This document shows, one piece after another, positions 30,157 to 40,921 of a DNA stretch of 64,000 bases. Each line of letters opens with the position of its first letter. Position 1 is the first letter of the stretch. The stretch lies in contig CM067545.1 in the NCBI GenBank assembly GCA_034509755.1, forward strand, positions 41,781,062-41,845,061, in the 5' to 3' direction. The notes below the pieces were generated by a model. It was not told the DNA's origin, searched no databases, and saw only the letters and a program-made list of their open reading frames with translations. Both the position numbers and the translations under genes were made by a program. The DNA comes from Anisodus tanguticus (lineage: Eukaryota; Streptophyta; Magnoliopsida; Solanales; Solanaceae).

Positions 30157-30940
30157 GTAGCCCGTCTTAATTATTTTTAAGATGATAAATCTCATTTTTC
30201 ATGAAGGGTTACCTGTAAGTATTTTTTTACGATTTAATAAAAACTCCTTTACACTGTTAATGTATATAAGTTAACTCATCTGATAAATATGAATTAGTAA
30301 CCTAATCAATAGAAATAGTAACTAACATAATACTATCACATGTGAAACTATTTTTACACTATAAGTGTATGTAACTTGAATCTTTGGTTCATGGTGTGTT
30401 GAAACAACATTTTTTCCACTTTTTTCTTGTAAAAGGAGTGTAGTAGTCCCAACTACAAATGAAATATCTCAATTTCTTCCCCTCCCAGTCTTGATTATCT
30501 AGTAAATTAGATTTTACATATTCTTTTGGGTCAAAGAAGATTTGGGATATATATAAACATGTAATAAGAGTCATTGTAGTCTGTAGACCATGTCTCATGT
30601 GCTATTAAGAGCTTATAAGTTATCCAATTGGGTCAAATAGTTACATATAGTAGATTTATTACATATAGTTTAGAAAAATTGCTGATCTATACGAGAAATT
30701 ATTGGTAGAGATGCTATTTCTGAAAGACCCTCGACTCAAGACAAAGTATAAGCACAAGCAAAGCAAGAGAAACGGTCAGACCCGGACAAGAAATTTAAAG
30801 AAATATGAAAATGATGGTAACAAAAGAGAATAAGCCATGAAAAAATATTTTGAAAAAAGAAGTAGTAACTAACGCATGTAGGTAATTAAGATAAACAAAG
30901 TACACGAAAAAACATACAACAACAGAAATCAAATTACAGG
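30157..30940. other. intergenic, nothing recognised
   Basis: AT-rich DNA between the copia and the LINE. A 69-codon - strand frame at 30389-30598 lacks any recognisable domain. Confidence 0.4.
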
Positions 30941-30944
30941 GGAC

Positions 30945-32905
30945 TATAAATCAATATTGTGCCTACTAGTATTATAGCCTCAGCAGGGCTACAATAATAA
31001 CACTACAACTACCAGTATGTAAGCGTAAGTAGGACTACGCTCAACAACCTACTACCCTTCTACCTTAATCTCTGTCCTCCACAACCCCCTATATAAGGTT
31101 ATGTCCTCAGTAAGTTGTACTTGCGCTATATCCCGTCTAATCACCTCTCCCCAATACTTCTTCGGTCTACCTCTACCCCTCTTCAACCTGTCCATAGCCA
31201 ACCTCTCACACCTCCACACTGGGGCATTTACGTCTCTCCTCTGCACATGTCCGAACCATCTCAACCTCACTTCCAGTATCTTATCATCCACCGAGGCCAC
31301 TCCCACTCTGTCCTGAATATCATCATTTCTAATCATATACCTCCTTGTATGCCCACACATCTAAGAAGGAGAGACGTGTGAAGTATTGACTGGACAACAC
31401 TCCGCCCCATACAACATAGTCGGTCTAACCACCATCCTATAGAACTTTCCTTTAGGTTTTGGTGGTACATTTATATCACATAAGATTCTAGATACGAGCC
31501 TCTATTTCATCCATCATGCACCAATATGATGTGTGATATCATCATCAATCTCTCTATTCTCTTGGATAATAGACCGAGATAGTTGAAGCTTCATTTCTTT
31601 AGAATGACTTGAGTACCAAGCCTCATCTTCACGCTTGTCTCATGGTTTCTCCCTTTACTGAACTTGCACTCCAAGTATTTTGTCTTGGTCCTACTCAGCC
31701 TGAACCCTTTAGACTCTAGAGTTTGTCTCCAAACCTCCAGCTTAGATTTCACTCCGTTGCGAGTCTCATTAATCAAGACTATGTCATCTGCGAATAACAT
31801 ACACCATGGCACCTCCCCTTGAATTTGTTGCGTCAGTCCATCCATCACTAAGGCAAATAAGAATGGGCTAAGAGTTGATCCTTGGTGCAGCCCCATCATC
31901 ATTGGAAAGTGCTCCAAGTCTCCTCCTACTGTCCGTACCCTGGTCTTGGCTCCATCATACATATCCTTGATTTTCCTAGTGTACACCACAAGTACACCTC
32001 TAACCTCCAAGCATCCCCATAGAAGGGGTAGGGACTTTGTCGTATGCCTTCTCGAGGTCGATGAAAACCATATGTAAGTCTCTCTTCCTCTCCCTATACT
32101 GCTCCACCAACCTCGTAATAAGAATGACTTCTGTAGTCGAATGTCTCAGCATGAATCCAAACTGGTTCTCAGAAATAGACACGCCTTTTCTCACCCTCAT
32201 CTCCACAACCCTTTCCCAAACTTTCATAGTATGGCTTAGCAGCTTGATACTCATATAGTTGTTGCAACTCTGGATGTCACATTTGTTCTTGTACAAAGCA
32301 ATCATTGTACTCCACCTCCATTCTTCGGGCATTCTTGTCGTCTTAAAAATTACATTAAACAACTTAGTCAGCCATTCCAAGCCTGTCTTGCCTGTGCTCT
32401 TCTAAAATTTAACTGGAATCTCATCAGGCCGGTCGCTCATCCCCTGCGCATCCTACGAACAACACTCTTAACCTCATCAACCTTAATACTTTTACAATAT
32501 CTAAAATCTAGGTACCTTCCAGATTTCTCCAGATCTCTCAGTATAATGTCTTTGTCTCCTTCTTCATTCAAGAGTTTATGGAAGTAAGACTGCCACCTCC
32601 ATCTAATACACGCGTCCTTCACCAGTACTTTACCGTCCTTGTCCTTGATGCACCTCACGTGATCCAAATTACGGGTTCTCCTCTCCCTCGCCTTGGCTAA
32701 TCTGTACAACTTATTATCTCCGCTTTTTTCCTCTAATTCCACATACATGCGTTCAAAAGCCGTTGTTTTTGCCGCCGTAACCGCTAGATTTGCTTCCTTC
32801 CTCACCATCTTATATAATTTCCTATTCGTCCACTTCTCCACCTCATCCTTGCTTTCTACCAATTTCGCCGTAACCGCTAGCGTGCTATCGAGTCGAAGAG
32901 TATAA
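30945..32905 (-). mobile_element. RTE-type LINE, 5'-truncated
   Basis: Coding remnants run on the - strand from about 32862 down to 31052, in order: linker region, reverse transcriptase, C-terminal domain. A short 3' region reaches about 30945 with TTATTATTGTAGCC on the - strand. The RWFGHVQRRD motif near the C-terminus is characteristic of the RTE clade. The endonuclease domain is missing, as expected from 5' truncation during target-primed reverse transcription. TSDs could not be identified. Confidence 0.82.
31052..32862 (-). pseudogene. RTE LINE reverse transcriptase remnant
   Basis: Frames at 32862-32437 (EKWTNRKLYKMVRKEANLAV and a YFHKLLNEEGDKD region), 32380-32000 (fingers/palm: MPEEWRWSTMIALYKNK, NNYMSIKLLSHTMKVWERV, FIDLEKAYDKVP), 32010-31591 (GLHQGSTLSPFLFALV and WCMLFADDIVLI, the catalytic FADD box) and 31360-31052 (RWFGHVQRRD, RGRGRPKKYW) are consecutive parts of one protein. 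At least three frame changes or stops separate them. The RT active-site FADD is present, but the gene is clearly broken. Confidence 0.85.
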
Positions 32906-33096
32906 TTGGAGTTGTTCTTTCTAATAATTAATATTTAACAAGTAATTTATTGGACAATTTTTTTTATCATAAGTATTTTGAAAAAATTGAAGACCATGGA
33001 TTGAACTTAAAGTGCACTGATTATTTTACGGTGTATTTAATTCTTTTATCAAATCTTCAACTTTCATAATCTTTTTGTGGGAAGAAGTTTATGTTT

Positions 33097-33302
33097 TATA
33101 AGCGAATATTCTCCGAATATTCACAGTATATTTTATAATTATGATAGATGTATATTTAAGGTAACTTAAGATTCTTATTGTATTATTAATCAACCATTTA
33201 AGGTAAGTTAGGATTCTTACTGTATTAGGAATCAACCTCTGTACAACTATATATATTGTGAATAATGAAAGGAATCCCTAAGAGGAATTATTTTATCTTA
33301 CA
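33097..33302 (+). repeat. 5' LTR with internal tandem duplication
   Basis: This 206-bp LTR starts TATAAGCGAATATTC and ends TATCTTACA. It holds a 42-bp unit (ATTTAAGGTAA...AATCAACC) twice in tandem at about 33153-33236. The duplication is also in the 3' LTR, so it predates insertion. Confidence 0.8.
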
Positions 33303-33401
33303 TGGTATCAAGAGCCAAACCCTAAACCCCTCTCTAATTTTTTCTCACGGCCGAACCTCCCTCTTCCCTTCCCCTCGGCCGGCGGCAAAAAGGTTGCCAT
33401 C

Positions 33402-34480
33402 ATGTCTTCCACCACTAATTCCGGTTCATCCACTGGCACACTTGACAACCCCTCTCAACGTTCATTGTCTTCTTTTCATCCGGCATTCGCCGTTAACAAT
33501 ATCAAGAATTTTATCCCTATAATTCTTGACCAAGAAGACTGTCATTATTCCATGTGGATGGAACTATTCTATATTCATGCATGTGCATACAATGTGCTCG
33601 ACCATATTGATGATTATGTTCCTCGTCCCACCGATATTGCAGACTCAACCTGGCGTCGCCTTGACGCCATCGTCAAACAATGGATCTACGGCACCATCTC
33701 TAAAGATTTGTTGTGCACTATCATGAAAACAGGTGCTACGGCACGTGAACTTTGGGTCCGTCTAGAAGAAATTTCTCAAGACAATAAAAATACTCAGGCC
33801 GTGTATTTGGAAGAGCAATTCAACAATACACGTCTCGAGAATTTTTAACAACATGTCCGAATATTGTAAGCAACTGAAACTTATAACCGACCAACTATCC
33901 AATGTAGGAAATTCTGTTTCAGAAACCAAGATGGTGCTTCAACTAGTTGCTGGTTTACCGAAAGGTGAATATGATACACTCGCAACGATGATTCAACAAG
34001 CCGACCCTCTCCCAAGTTTCAACAAAGCACATTCACAACTTTTGTTAGAAGAAACACGCCGTGCCAAACAAGACGAGCATAATCACTAGGCACTAGCCGT
34101 TGAAGGCATGACTCCACCGGCGGCCAACACCACCCAGCCACCACCGCAAGACCACCAACAGTAGCAGTCCCGCGGCGGCAGAGGCCGCAGTAACAACAAT
34201 AAAAGGAAGGGCCGCGGCAAAGGCAACCACAACCAATAGCCAGGCCCAAATGCTGCTTGTTTCCCGTGGCATAGACAACAGCCAATATGGCCCAATCAAC
34301 AGAACTAGGCCTCACCTGCATGCCCATACCCAACTGCAGGGGCCCAGTTCCAGCATTCTGCATGGTCGACTAGACTATTGGGCTCTGCCCCAACTAACAG
34401 CAGCCCACCTACAGTAGCAGTAGGCCCACCTGGTCTCAGTCCAGCAGCAACCGTAAGGCAGCAGCCTGGCCCCCACTGAC
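33402..34480 (+). pseudogene. copia gag remnant (33-kb element)
   Basis: Gag begins at ATG 33402 (MSSTTNSGSSTG) with SFHPAFAVNNIKNFIPI and WRRLDAIVKQWIYGTIS, and breaks at 33846. It resumes at 33853 (MSEYCKQLKLITDQLSNVG) to a stop at 34087-34089. The following Gly/Arg/Gln/Pro-rich C-terminal part is present but full of stops. Gag would package element RNA. It aligns closely with gag of the 39-kb element. Confidence 0.82.
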
Positions 34481-37400
34481 TTGGGCCAGGCCTACAACAC
34501 GGTGAACCTTCAACAGCTCGACAAAAATTGGTATACGGACACCGGAGCCACATCTCACCTCACCCGGTTGTCAGGTAACTTATCTCAACTACTTTGGCTA
34601 AAATATCCTCAATCTATTACTGTCGGCAATGGTCATCGCATTCCAATTGAAGGTTATGGTAATACACATACCAAACATCCCCACCCGCCTTTCTCCCTAA
34701 GTCACGTCCTCTACACCCCTAACATCATTAAAAACTTAATCTCTGTTAGAAAATTCACTAGAAATAATTATATGTCTGTCGAATTTGACCCTTTTGGTTT
34801 TTCTGTGAAGGATCTCAATACGGGGAAAAAATTTACGCGCTGCAATAGTGTGGGAAACCTCTACCCCTTCACTCAATCTTCCGCTGTCAGATCGCAATCA
34901 CATCTATCCCTTGCGGCTATCTCTTCCTCAACTTGGCACAACAGACTCGGACACCCTAGAGACCTAGTTTTTACTTTTCTTAGGACTACTAAGCGTATTC
35001 AATGTAATAATGGAAAACTTGCACAACACTGTCTTTCTTGCCCGCTCTGCAAGCATACTCGTCTTCCATTTATGTCATCAAACAGTGTTACTTTTACTCC
35101 TTTTGATATTATTCATGTTGATTTGTGGACATCTCCGATTGTTAGCTCTTTGGGTCACAAATTTTATCTAGTATTCTTAGATGATTTTTCACATTTTGTC
35201 TGGATTTACCCACTGAAATTCAAATCTGAAGTTTTTGCCAAATTCATTGAGTTTCAAAAATTCATTAAAACACAATTTGAAAAATCAGTCAAATCATTCC
35301 AATGTGATAATGGACGTTAATTTAATAACTCGGCATTTCACAATTTCTGCTCTAAACAAGGCATGTTTTTTCCTGTCCCTATACTTCCTCCCAAAACGGA
35401 AAGGCTGAATGAATTATACGTACCATCAATAACATGGTTCGCACCCTTCTGTTTCATGCATGTCTTCTACCACCTTTTTGGGTCTATGCTGTTAAAATGG
35501 TAGAATCCCTTCTTAATATTTTACCAACTAGCACTCTCCAAAACAAGACCCCTACCGAAATCTTATACTGTAGGCTCCCATTATATGATCATCTTCGTAT
35601 TTTCGATTGCTTATGCTACCCCAATATAGCCTCCAATGCACCTCACAAACTTGCCCCTCGCACCTTGCCATGTGTCTTCGTTGGTCTCTCTCCTACTCAT
35701 CGGGGCTACATGTGCTATGACATTGCCACTCGCAAAATCACTGTCTCCCGTCACGTCACATTTGATGAGACGACATTTCCTTTTTCAAATCTCCAAAAAT
35801 TTCAGACCACCGATTACATCTTTCTCGATGAACCGAGTCTGTCCCCGGCTATCCAAACTCTATACCAACAGCAGCCTACTGTTCCGACAGCCCCATCCCC
35901 AACACTGTCCGGCACCACCCAAACAAATCCCTGCTCTCGATCGAACACCCCACCAACACCCCTATTGCATCCAGTCGTGCCTCCTGCCCCCCAACAGAAC
36001 TGCTGCCTCCCAGTCCAGAAACTGTAAGCCTGCAGCCTACAAGTCCCACAAAGATCGCTCGTCTCCCATTCCAGAACCAGTGGATCTGCAACCTCCCAGT
36101 CCAGACCTCTCACTGCTGCCCTCCCATCGCATGGAGACTCGTGCACAACACGAGATCTTCACATCCAAGGTTCACTTCAACCTCTTCACATAAACCTTAT
36201 CACCCATTCCAAAAAATCCAAAACTAGCAAAACTGGACCCTCATTGGAATGCGGCCATATGCGAGGAGTTTAAAGCTTTAACCAAGCAGAACCCTTGGGA
36301 TTTGGTACCTAGACCAGATGGTGTGAATGTTATCCGGTGTATGTGGCTATTTCATCATAAGTTCAGAGATAATGGTGATTTGGAGAGGTATAAGGCAAGA
36401 CTAGTTGCCAATGGCACTAATCATCAAGATGATATTGATTGTGGTGAGACATTCAGCCCGATTGTTAAACCGGCCACTATTCGAACTGTTCTCGGTATTG
36501 CTATGGGCATGCTATGGCCAATTCATCAGCTTGATGTCAAGAATGCATTTCGTCATGGATTGAAAGAAACTGTGTACATGCATCAGCCCCTGGCTTTGTT
36601 CATCCGGCAGTTCCACAGTTTGTATGTCGTCTCAGGAAGTCATTATATGGCTTGAAATAGGCACCCCGCGCTTGATATGATCGCTTTGCCAGGTATCTTA
36701 TACATATCGGTTTTATATGTAGCAGGTGTGATAACTCTCTCTTCACTTTTCATCGAGGTAGCAGCACTGCTTATTTGCTATTATATGTGGATGACGATAT
36801 TCTTACTGCCTCATCTGACGGGTTGAAGAATTAAATCATTGCGTTACTTAAAACTGAATTTGCTATGACTGACTTGGGCAAGCTAAGTTATTTTTTAGGT
36901 ATTTCATTGACCAGATCTCCAACCACTCTGTTTTTGTGTCAGCGTAAATATGCAGAAGAGATAATATACAAGGCTAAGATGGCAAATTGTAAAATTATGC
37001 CAACTTCGATTGACTCAAAATCCAAGCTCAGTGCAAATGACGGTGCGCCAGTTTCTGATCTCACTCTATATCGAAGTCTTGCAAGGGCCCTTCAGTATCT
37101 TACATTTACTAGGCCTGATATTGCATATGTCGTTCAGTAGGTGTGTCTGTTTATGCACGACCCCCGAGAGTCCCATTTTGGCACCCTCAAATGTATTATC
37201 AGATACGTTAAAAGCACACTGGACTTTGGATTACATCTCTACCCATCTGCCCCAACCAAGTTACTCTCCTACACGGATGCAGATTGGGCAGGATGCCCCG
37301 ACACACGTCGCTCCACCTCAGGCTACTGTGTATTTCTTGGGAATAATCTTATCTCATGGTCCGCCAAGCGGCAGGCCACACTATCCCGTTCGAGTGTTGA

Positions 37401-37752
37401 AGCAGAATATCGCGGAGTTGCTAATGTCGTTGCTGAGATCTGTTGGCTCTGAAATCTTCTTTTGGAGTTCCAGTGTGCAATACGAAAGGTGTCTATAGTC
37501 TATTGTGACAACATATCTGCCATCTATATGTCTCATAATCCGGTCCAGCATCAGCGGACCAAGCACATTGAGATGGATATTCACTTTGTGCGAGAGAAGG
37601 TTGCCCGTGGTCAGGTCAGAATATTACACATGCCTTCCTCCTATCAGTATGTAGACATTTTCACAAAGGGGCTACCGAGACAGCTTTTTACCGACTTCCG
37701 ATCCAGCCTTAGCATTCGGCCTCCTCCCGCTCCGACTGAGGGGGAGTATTAG
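34481..37752 (+). pseudogene. copia pol remnant (33-kb element)
   Basis: The protease motif WYTDTGATSHLTR lies at about 34530. Gag-pre-integrase WHNRLGHP is at about 34940, integrase FDIIHVDLWTSPIV at about 35105 with a stop at 35318-35320, and more integrase at 35434-36027. RT starts at about 36240 (WDLVPRPDGVNVIRCMW, LDVKNAF) with YVDDDIL at the catalytic site, where an extra Asp is present. RNase H ends with YTDADWAGCPDTRRSTSG and AEAEYRG-like sequence. The last block KGLPRQLFTDFRSSLSIRPP leads into the purine tract. At least six stops or frame changes are visible. Confidence 0.83.
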
Positions 37753-37916
37753 CGAATATTCTCCGAATATTCACAGTATATTTTGTAATTATGATAGATG
37801 TATATTTAAGGTAAATTAGGATTCTTATTGTATTAGGAATCAACCATTTAAGGTAAGTTAGGATTCTTACTGTATTAGGAATCAACCTATGTATAACTAT
37901 ATATATTGTGAATAAT
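37747..37916 (+). repeat. 3' LTR (truncated) of the 33-kb copia
   Basis: Homologous to 33097-33302 with the same internal duplication; homology ends abruptly after GTGAATAAT. Confidence 0.8.
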
Positions 37917-38845
37917 TTAACTCAAATAGTTGCCCAAATTCCTACCTACAGAGCGAGAAAATGATTACCAAATAAATTATCCAGTCTTTGATCAATGGTT
38001 TTTGAATTTATTATTATGATATCCCTAAGAGTGTATTAAGAACGTAGACATTCATGGAGTATAATTTTTTGGTAATTTACAAGTTTTTCTTCAAGAATCG
38101 ATCGGAAGTTTTACTAATTTTAAAAATCAATGGTAGGTGATGATCTGTACAGATATAGATGGTGACCATCTTCAACTCCGTTTTTTATGTTGAAAATAAG
38201 CACATTTTAATTTTGCTTCTGTATTGGGAGATCTATAAATTCTACAATTGGATGGGGAAATAGTTGTTGACCTTCATTTCTTTGGAAAATAACTAAAGAA
38301 GGAAGATTGCAAAATCATTAACGCAAAGATATGCACGCAGATGGTAGTCATTATCAAGATAAGTTTAAGTAATATATCGTCCAGTATAAATAATTTTATT
38401 TATTTTAGCAGGTAACATATCTTATTTTCAAGATTTTAGATTTAAAGATACTAATTACCTATAGATATGTTTTAATGCAAAGAATTATTTACAATGATGG
38501 TATATGAAACTTAAATTCTAACACAATCATATGAAGTGCCTTCACATTATATTATGAGATACAACTTACGACAAATATTTTAGGGTGGTATTAATCTCTT
38601 TCTTTACTACCTTGATTCCTAAATATTTTATATTACAAAACATACCTGAATACGCCCCCAAAAACTTAATAATCAAATTTGAGGATACATAGAGAAATCA
38701 AGCCAAAACAAAAGGAGGATGTGCTTACTAGATTCTTAAATATCTCGAAATCGCTTCGTTGAAGTTATTTAGATTCGACCTAGATATAAATATAAACAGA
38801 CTTGAGATATCCTCGTTTCTTCCCATTTGTTTTTATTAAAGTCCA
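37917..38845. other. intergenic, nothing recognised
   Basis: AT-rich DNA between the truncated copia and the hairpin; no gene or element was recognised. Confidence 0.4.
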
Positions 38846-38988
38846 TGTTAAGAGTCCTGTAATGGAAACATGGACTCCTTATATGGACTTGGACAATCAT
38901 CACCCTATAAGCTTGTAAGGTGAGGATTGTTCAAGTCCATATAAGGAGTCTATATTCTCATTCATTTTCTACATGAGACTCTTAACCG
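38846..38988. repeat. imperfect inverted repeat able to form a long hairpin
   Basis: The inner arms start GACTCCTTATATGGACTT (from 38873) and end AAGTCCATATAAGGAGTC (to 38950), about 33 bases each with a few mismatches, around a short loop containing AAGCTT. Outer arms TTAAGAGTC and GACTCTTAA extend the pairing with bulges. The sequence resembles a copia LTR fragment common in Solanaceae, so it may be an inverted pair of LTR pieces. Confidence 0.75.
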
Positions 38989-39172
38989 TCCCTGGTGGTG
39001 GGAGATTTAGTATTAACTGATCATATCTTGTGGAGTAGCTATATTAGTAAGATTCAAAAGGTGAATACACATAGAAGGTTAAAAAGTTACTTGTAGCGGA
39101 CGTTTATACCAAATCATACTATTATGCTTAAGTCAAAAATAATATTGTTAGAATGTGTAATAATGTATTATT

Positions 39173-39431
39173 TATTCTGTCCCAATTTATATGACAGTGT
39201 TCGCATTTTGAGAGTCAAATGGGTTGTTCTTTGACTGTAATGTTTCATATACGTTTTAAATATTATTACTTATTAAGTATTGTGACGTATAGTACTTTTT
39301 ACGTAGTTTCAAATATGTAAATTTTATTTTAAAAAATTTAAAAATTCTACACAACAATCAAAATTAAGAAGTTTGAATCTCAAAAAATAAAAAGTACTAT
39401 ATCACATAAATTAGGATAAGGAGATCGAATA
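39173..39431. mobile_element. probable Stowaway-like MITE
   Basis: Left TTCTGTCCCAATTTATATG and right complement of CATAAATTAGGATAAGGAG form imperfect inverted repeats flanked by TA. The interior is AT-rich and non-coding. The right end is diverged. Confidence 0.5.
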
Positions 39432-39461
39432 TAATTAAGTAATAAAAGTGAGAGTTAAAAC

Positions 39462-39657
39462 TATTAACGTGTACCAATAGGTATAGAATCCCAATTCAAT
39501 CCCACCACCATAATTAGAATATATCCCATATATTTTGTATATAGAATTATGGTAAGTAGATGATTCATTATTGTACTAAGGTTCTACATATTGTACACTA
39601 TATATATTTGTATTAATGAGAAAGCCTCCCCGAGCGAGAAATTAATACAATCTTACA
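39462..39657 (+). repeat. 5' LTR of the 39-kb copia
   Basis: Starts TATTAACGTGTACCAATAGG and ends AATACAATCTTACA; ends directly before the primer site. Confidence 0.93.
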
Positions 39658-39669
39658 TGGTATCAAGAG
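39658..39669 (+). other. primer binding site of the 39-kb copia
   Basis: TGGTATCAAGAG adjoins the LTR; it matches the Met initiator tRNA type with an added A compared with TGGTATCAGAGC. Confidence 0.8.
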
Positions 39670-39716
39670 ACAAAATCCTAAAAACCTAAAAAAGATTCAT
39701 CTTCTCGGCATTACCG

Positions 39717-39739
39717 CCCCCCCCCCCCCCCCCCCCCCC
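39717..39739 (+). repeat. poly-C run of 23 in the untranslated leader
   Basis: Twenty-three consecutive C bases lie between the primer site and gag. The exact length may be unreliable, as such homopolymers are hard to sequence. Confidence 0.9.
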
Positions 39740-39799
39740 ACTTAATTTTTTCCGACGGTAAAAGCCCCCTCACCACCACCACCACTTCTTTCGGTTTTA

Positions 39800-40921
39800 A
39801 TGGATTCCTCTTCCCCCGATGCTTCCGCTTCCTCCAGCGTCGTCACTCAAACACCACCCATGACCCCCTCCTTACCATCTTTCCATCCGGCTCTCGCAGT
39901 TACCAATATCAAGAATTTTATTCCTATAATTCTTGACCAGGAAGATGGCCAATATTGGTCATGGGTGGAACAGTTTCGAATTCATGAATGTGTATATCAC
40001 GTGTTTGACCATATTGATGACTCCATCCCTCGCCCCTCTGAAATTGATGACACAACTTGGCGTCGTCTTGATGCCGTCGTCAAACAATGGATCTATGGCA
40101 CAATTTTTAAGGACTTACTTCACACCATTATGAAAACCGGTGCCTCCACCCATGAGTTATGGACACGTTTGGAAGAAATTTTTCAAGACAATAAGCACAC
40201 CCGCGCAGTGTATTTGGAAGAACAATTCAACAACACTCGTCTTGAAATTTTTTTGAACATGTCTGAATATTGCAAACAATTGAAACTGGTCGTAGACCAA
40301 TTATCCAACGTTGGAACGCCCGTCTCTGAAACAAATATGGTCTTACAGTTAGTTGCAGGCCTCCCGAAGGGTGAATATGACACCTTCGCTACTATGATAT
40401 AGCAGGCCGATCCCTTACCCAGTTTTAACAAAGCTCGTTCGCAACTTTTGTTGGAAGAAACCCAACGTGCAAAGCAAGATGAGCACACCCAAAAAGTACT
40501 TGCAGTTGAAATGCCTGTCCAAAATAACATCACCGCCACCCAACCACCTCTCCTGGAAAATACTCAACCCCGCAACAATCGCAGCGTCAGAGGTGGCAGG
40601 GGTCGCGGTAGTGGCCGCGGCGGAAAAGGAAGGGGGAAAGGCCACCGCGGGCAGGCTCAGCAATTCCAGCAGCAGATGGGCCAGCTCACCAACATTCCTA
40701 ATTGGCAAGGCCCAACTGGTACATTTCAGTATGCGAATTGGGCTCCTTATCCGGCCACTATTTCGGCCCAGTCCCTCTACCCTCAACAAGGGGTGCTGGG
40801 CCTTGCTCCTGGTTATCGATCAGCTCATCAGCAGCAACCACAGGCCCACTTCATGCAGTCCTCCTATCTACAGCAGTCAAATGGCGTGGCCCCCATAGAT
40901 TTGGGTCCAAGCTTTCAATAG
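39800..40921 (+). pseudogene. copia gag of the 39-kb element, one in-frame stop
   Basis: The frame begins MDSSSPDASASSS with SFHPALAVTNIKNFIPI, WVEQFRIHECVYHVFDHI and WRRLDAVVKQWIYGTIF. A TAG at 40400-40402 interrupts it, after which the same frame continues (QLLLEETQRAKQDE) into a Gly/Arg tract (VRGGRGRGSGRGGKGRGK) and a Gln/Pro/Tyr-rich tail to 40921. So a single stop separates two parts totalling about 370 codons. The Gly/Arg tract stands in for the zinc knuckle region. This is the best-preserved gag in the window. Confidence 0.88.

Larger units (their letters stand above)
33097..37916 (+). mobile_element. Ty1/copia retrotransposon with truncated 3' LTR
   Basis: The 5' LTR at 33097-33302 is followed directly by primer site TGGTATCAAGAG (33303-33314). 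Gag, protease, integrase, RT and RNase H remnants follow, then polypurine tract GAGGGGGAG (37738-37746) and the 3' LTR at 37747-37916, which lacks its last roughly 35 bases. No TSD can be read because the right end is lost. The same lineage as 39462-44560 and 12815-14159 by coding sequence. Many stops make it inactive. Confidence 0.87.

Noticed and set aside
34019..34553. Several - strand frames rich in Gly/Cys/Trp
   Set aside because: Complement of the Gln/Pro-rich gag tail of the 33-kb copia.
38846..38988. A proven microRNA gene
   Set aside because: Pairing exists, but LTR similarity and lack of small-RNA data do not allow that call.
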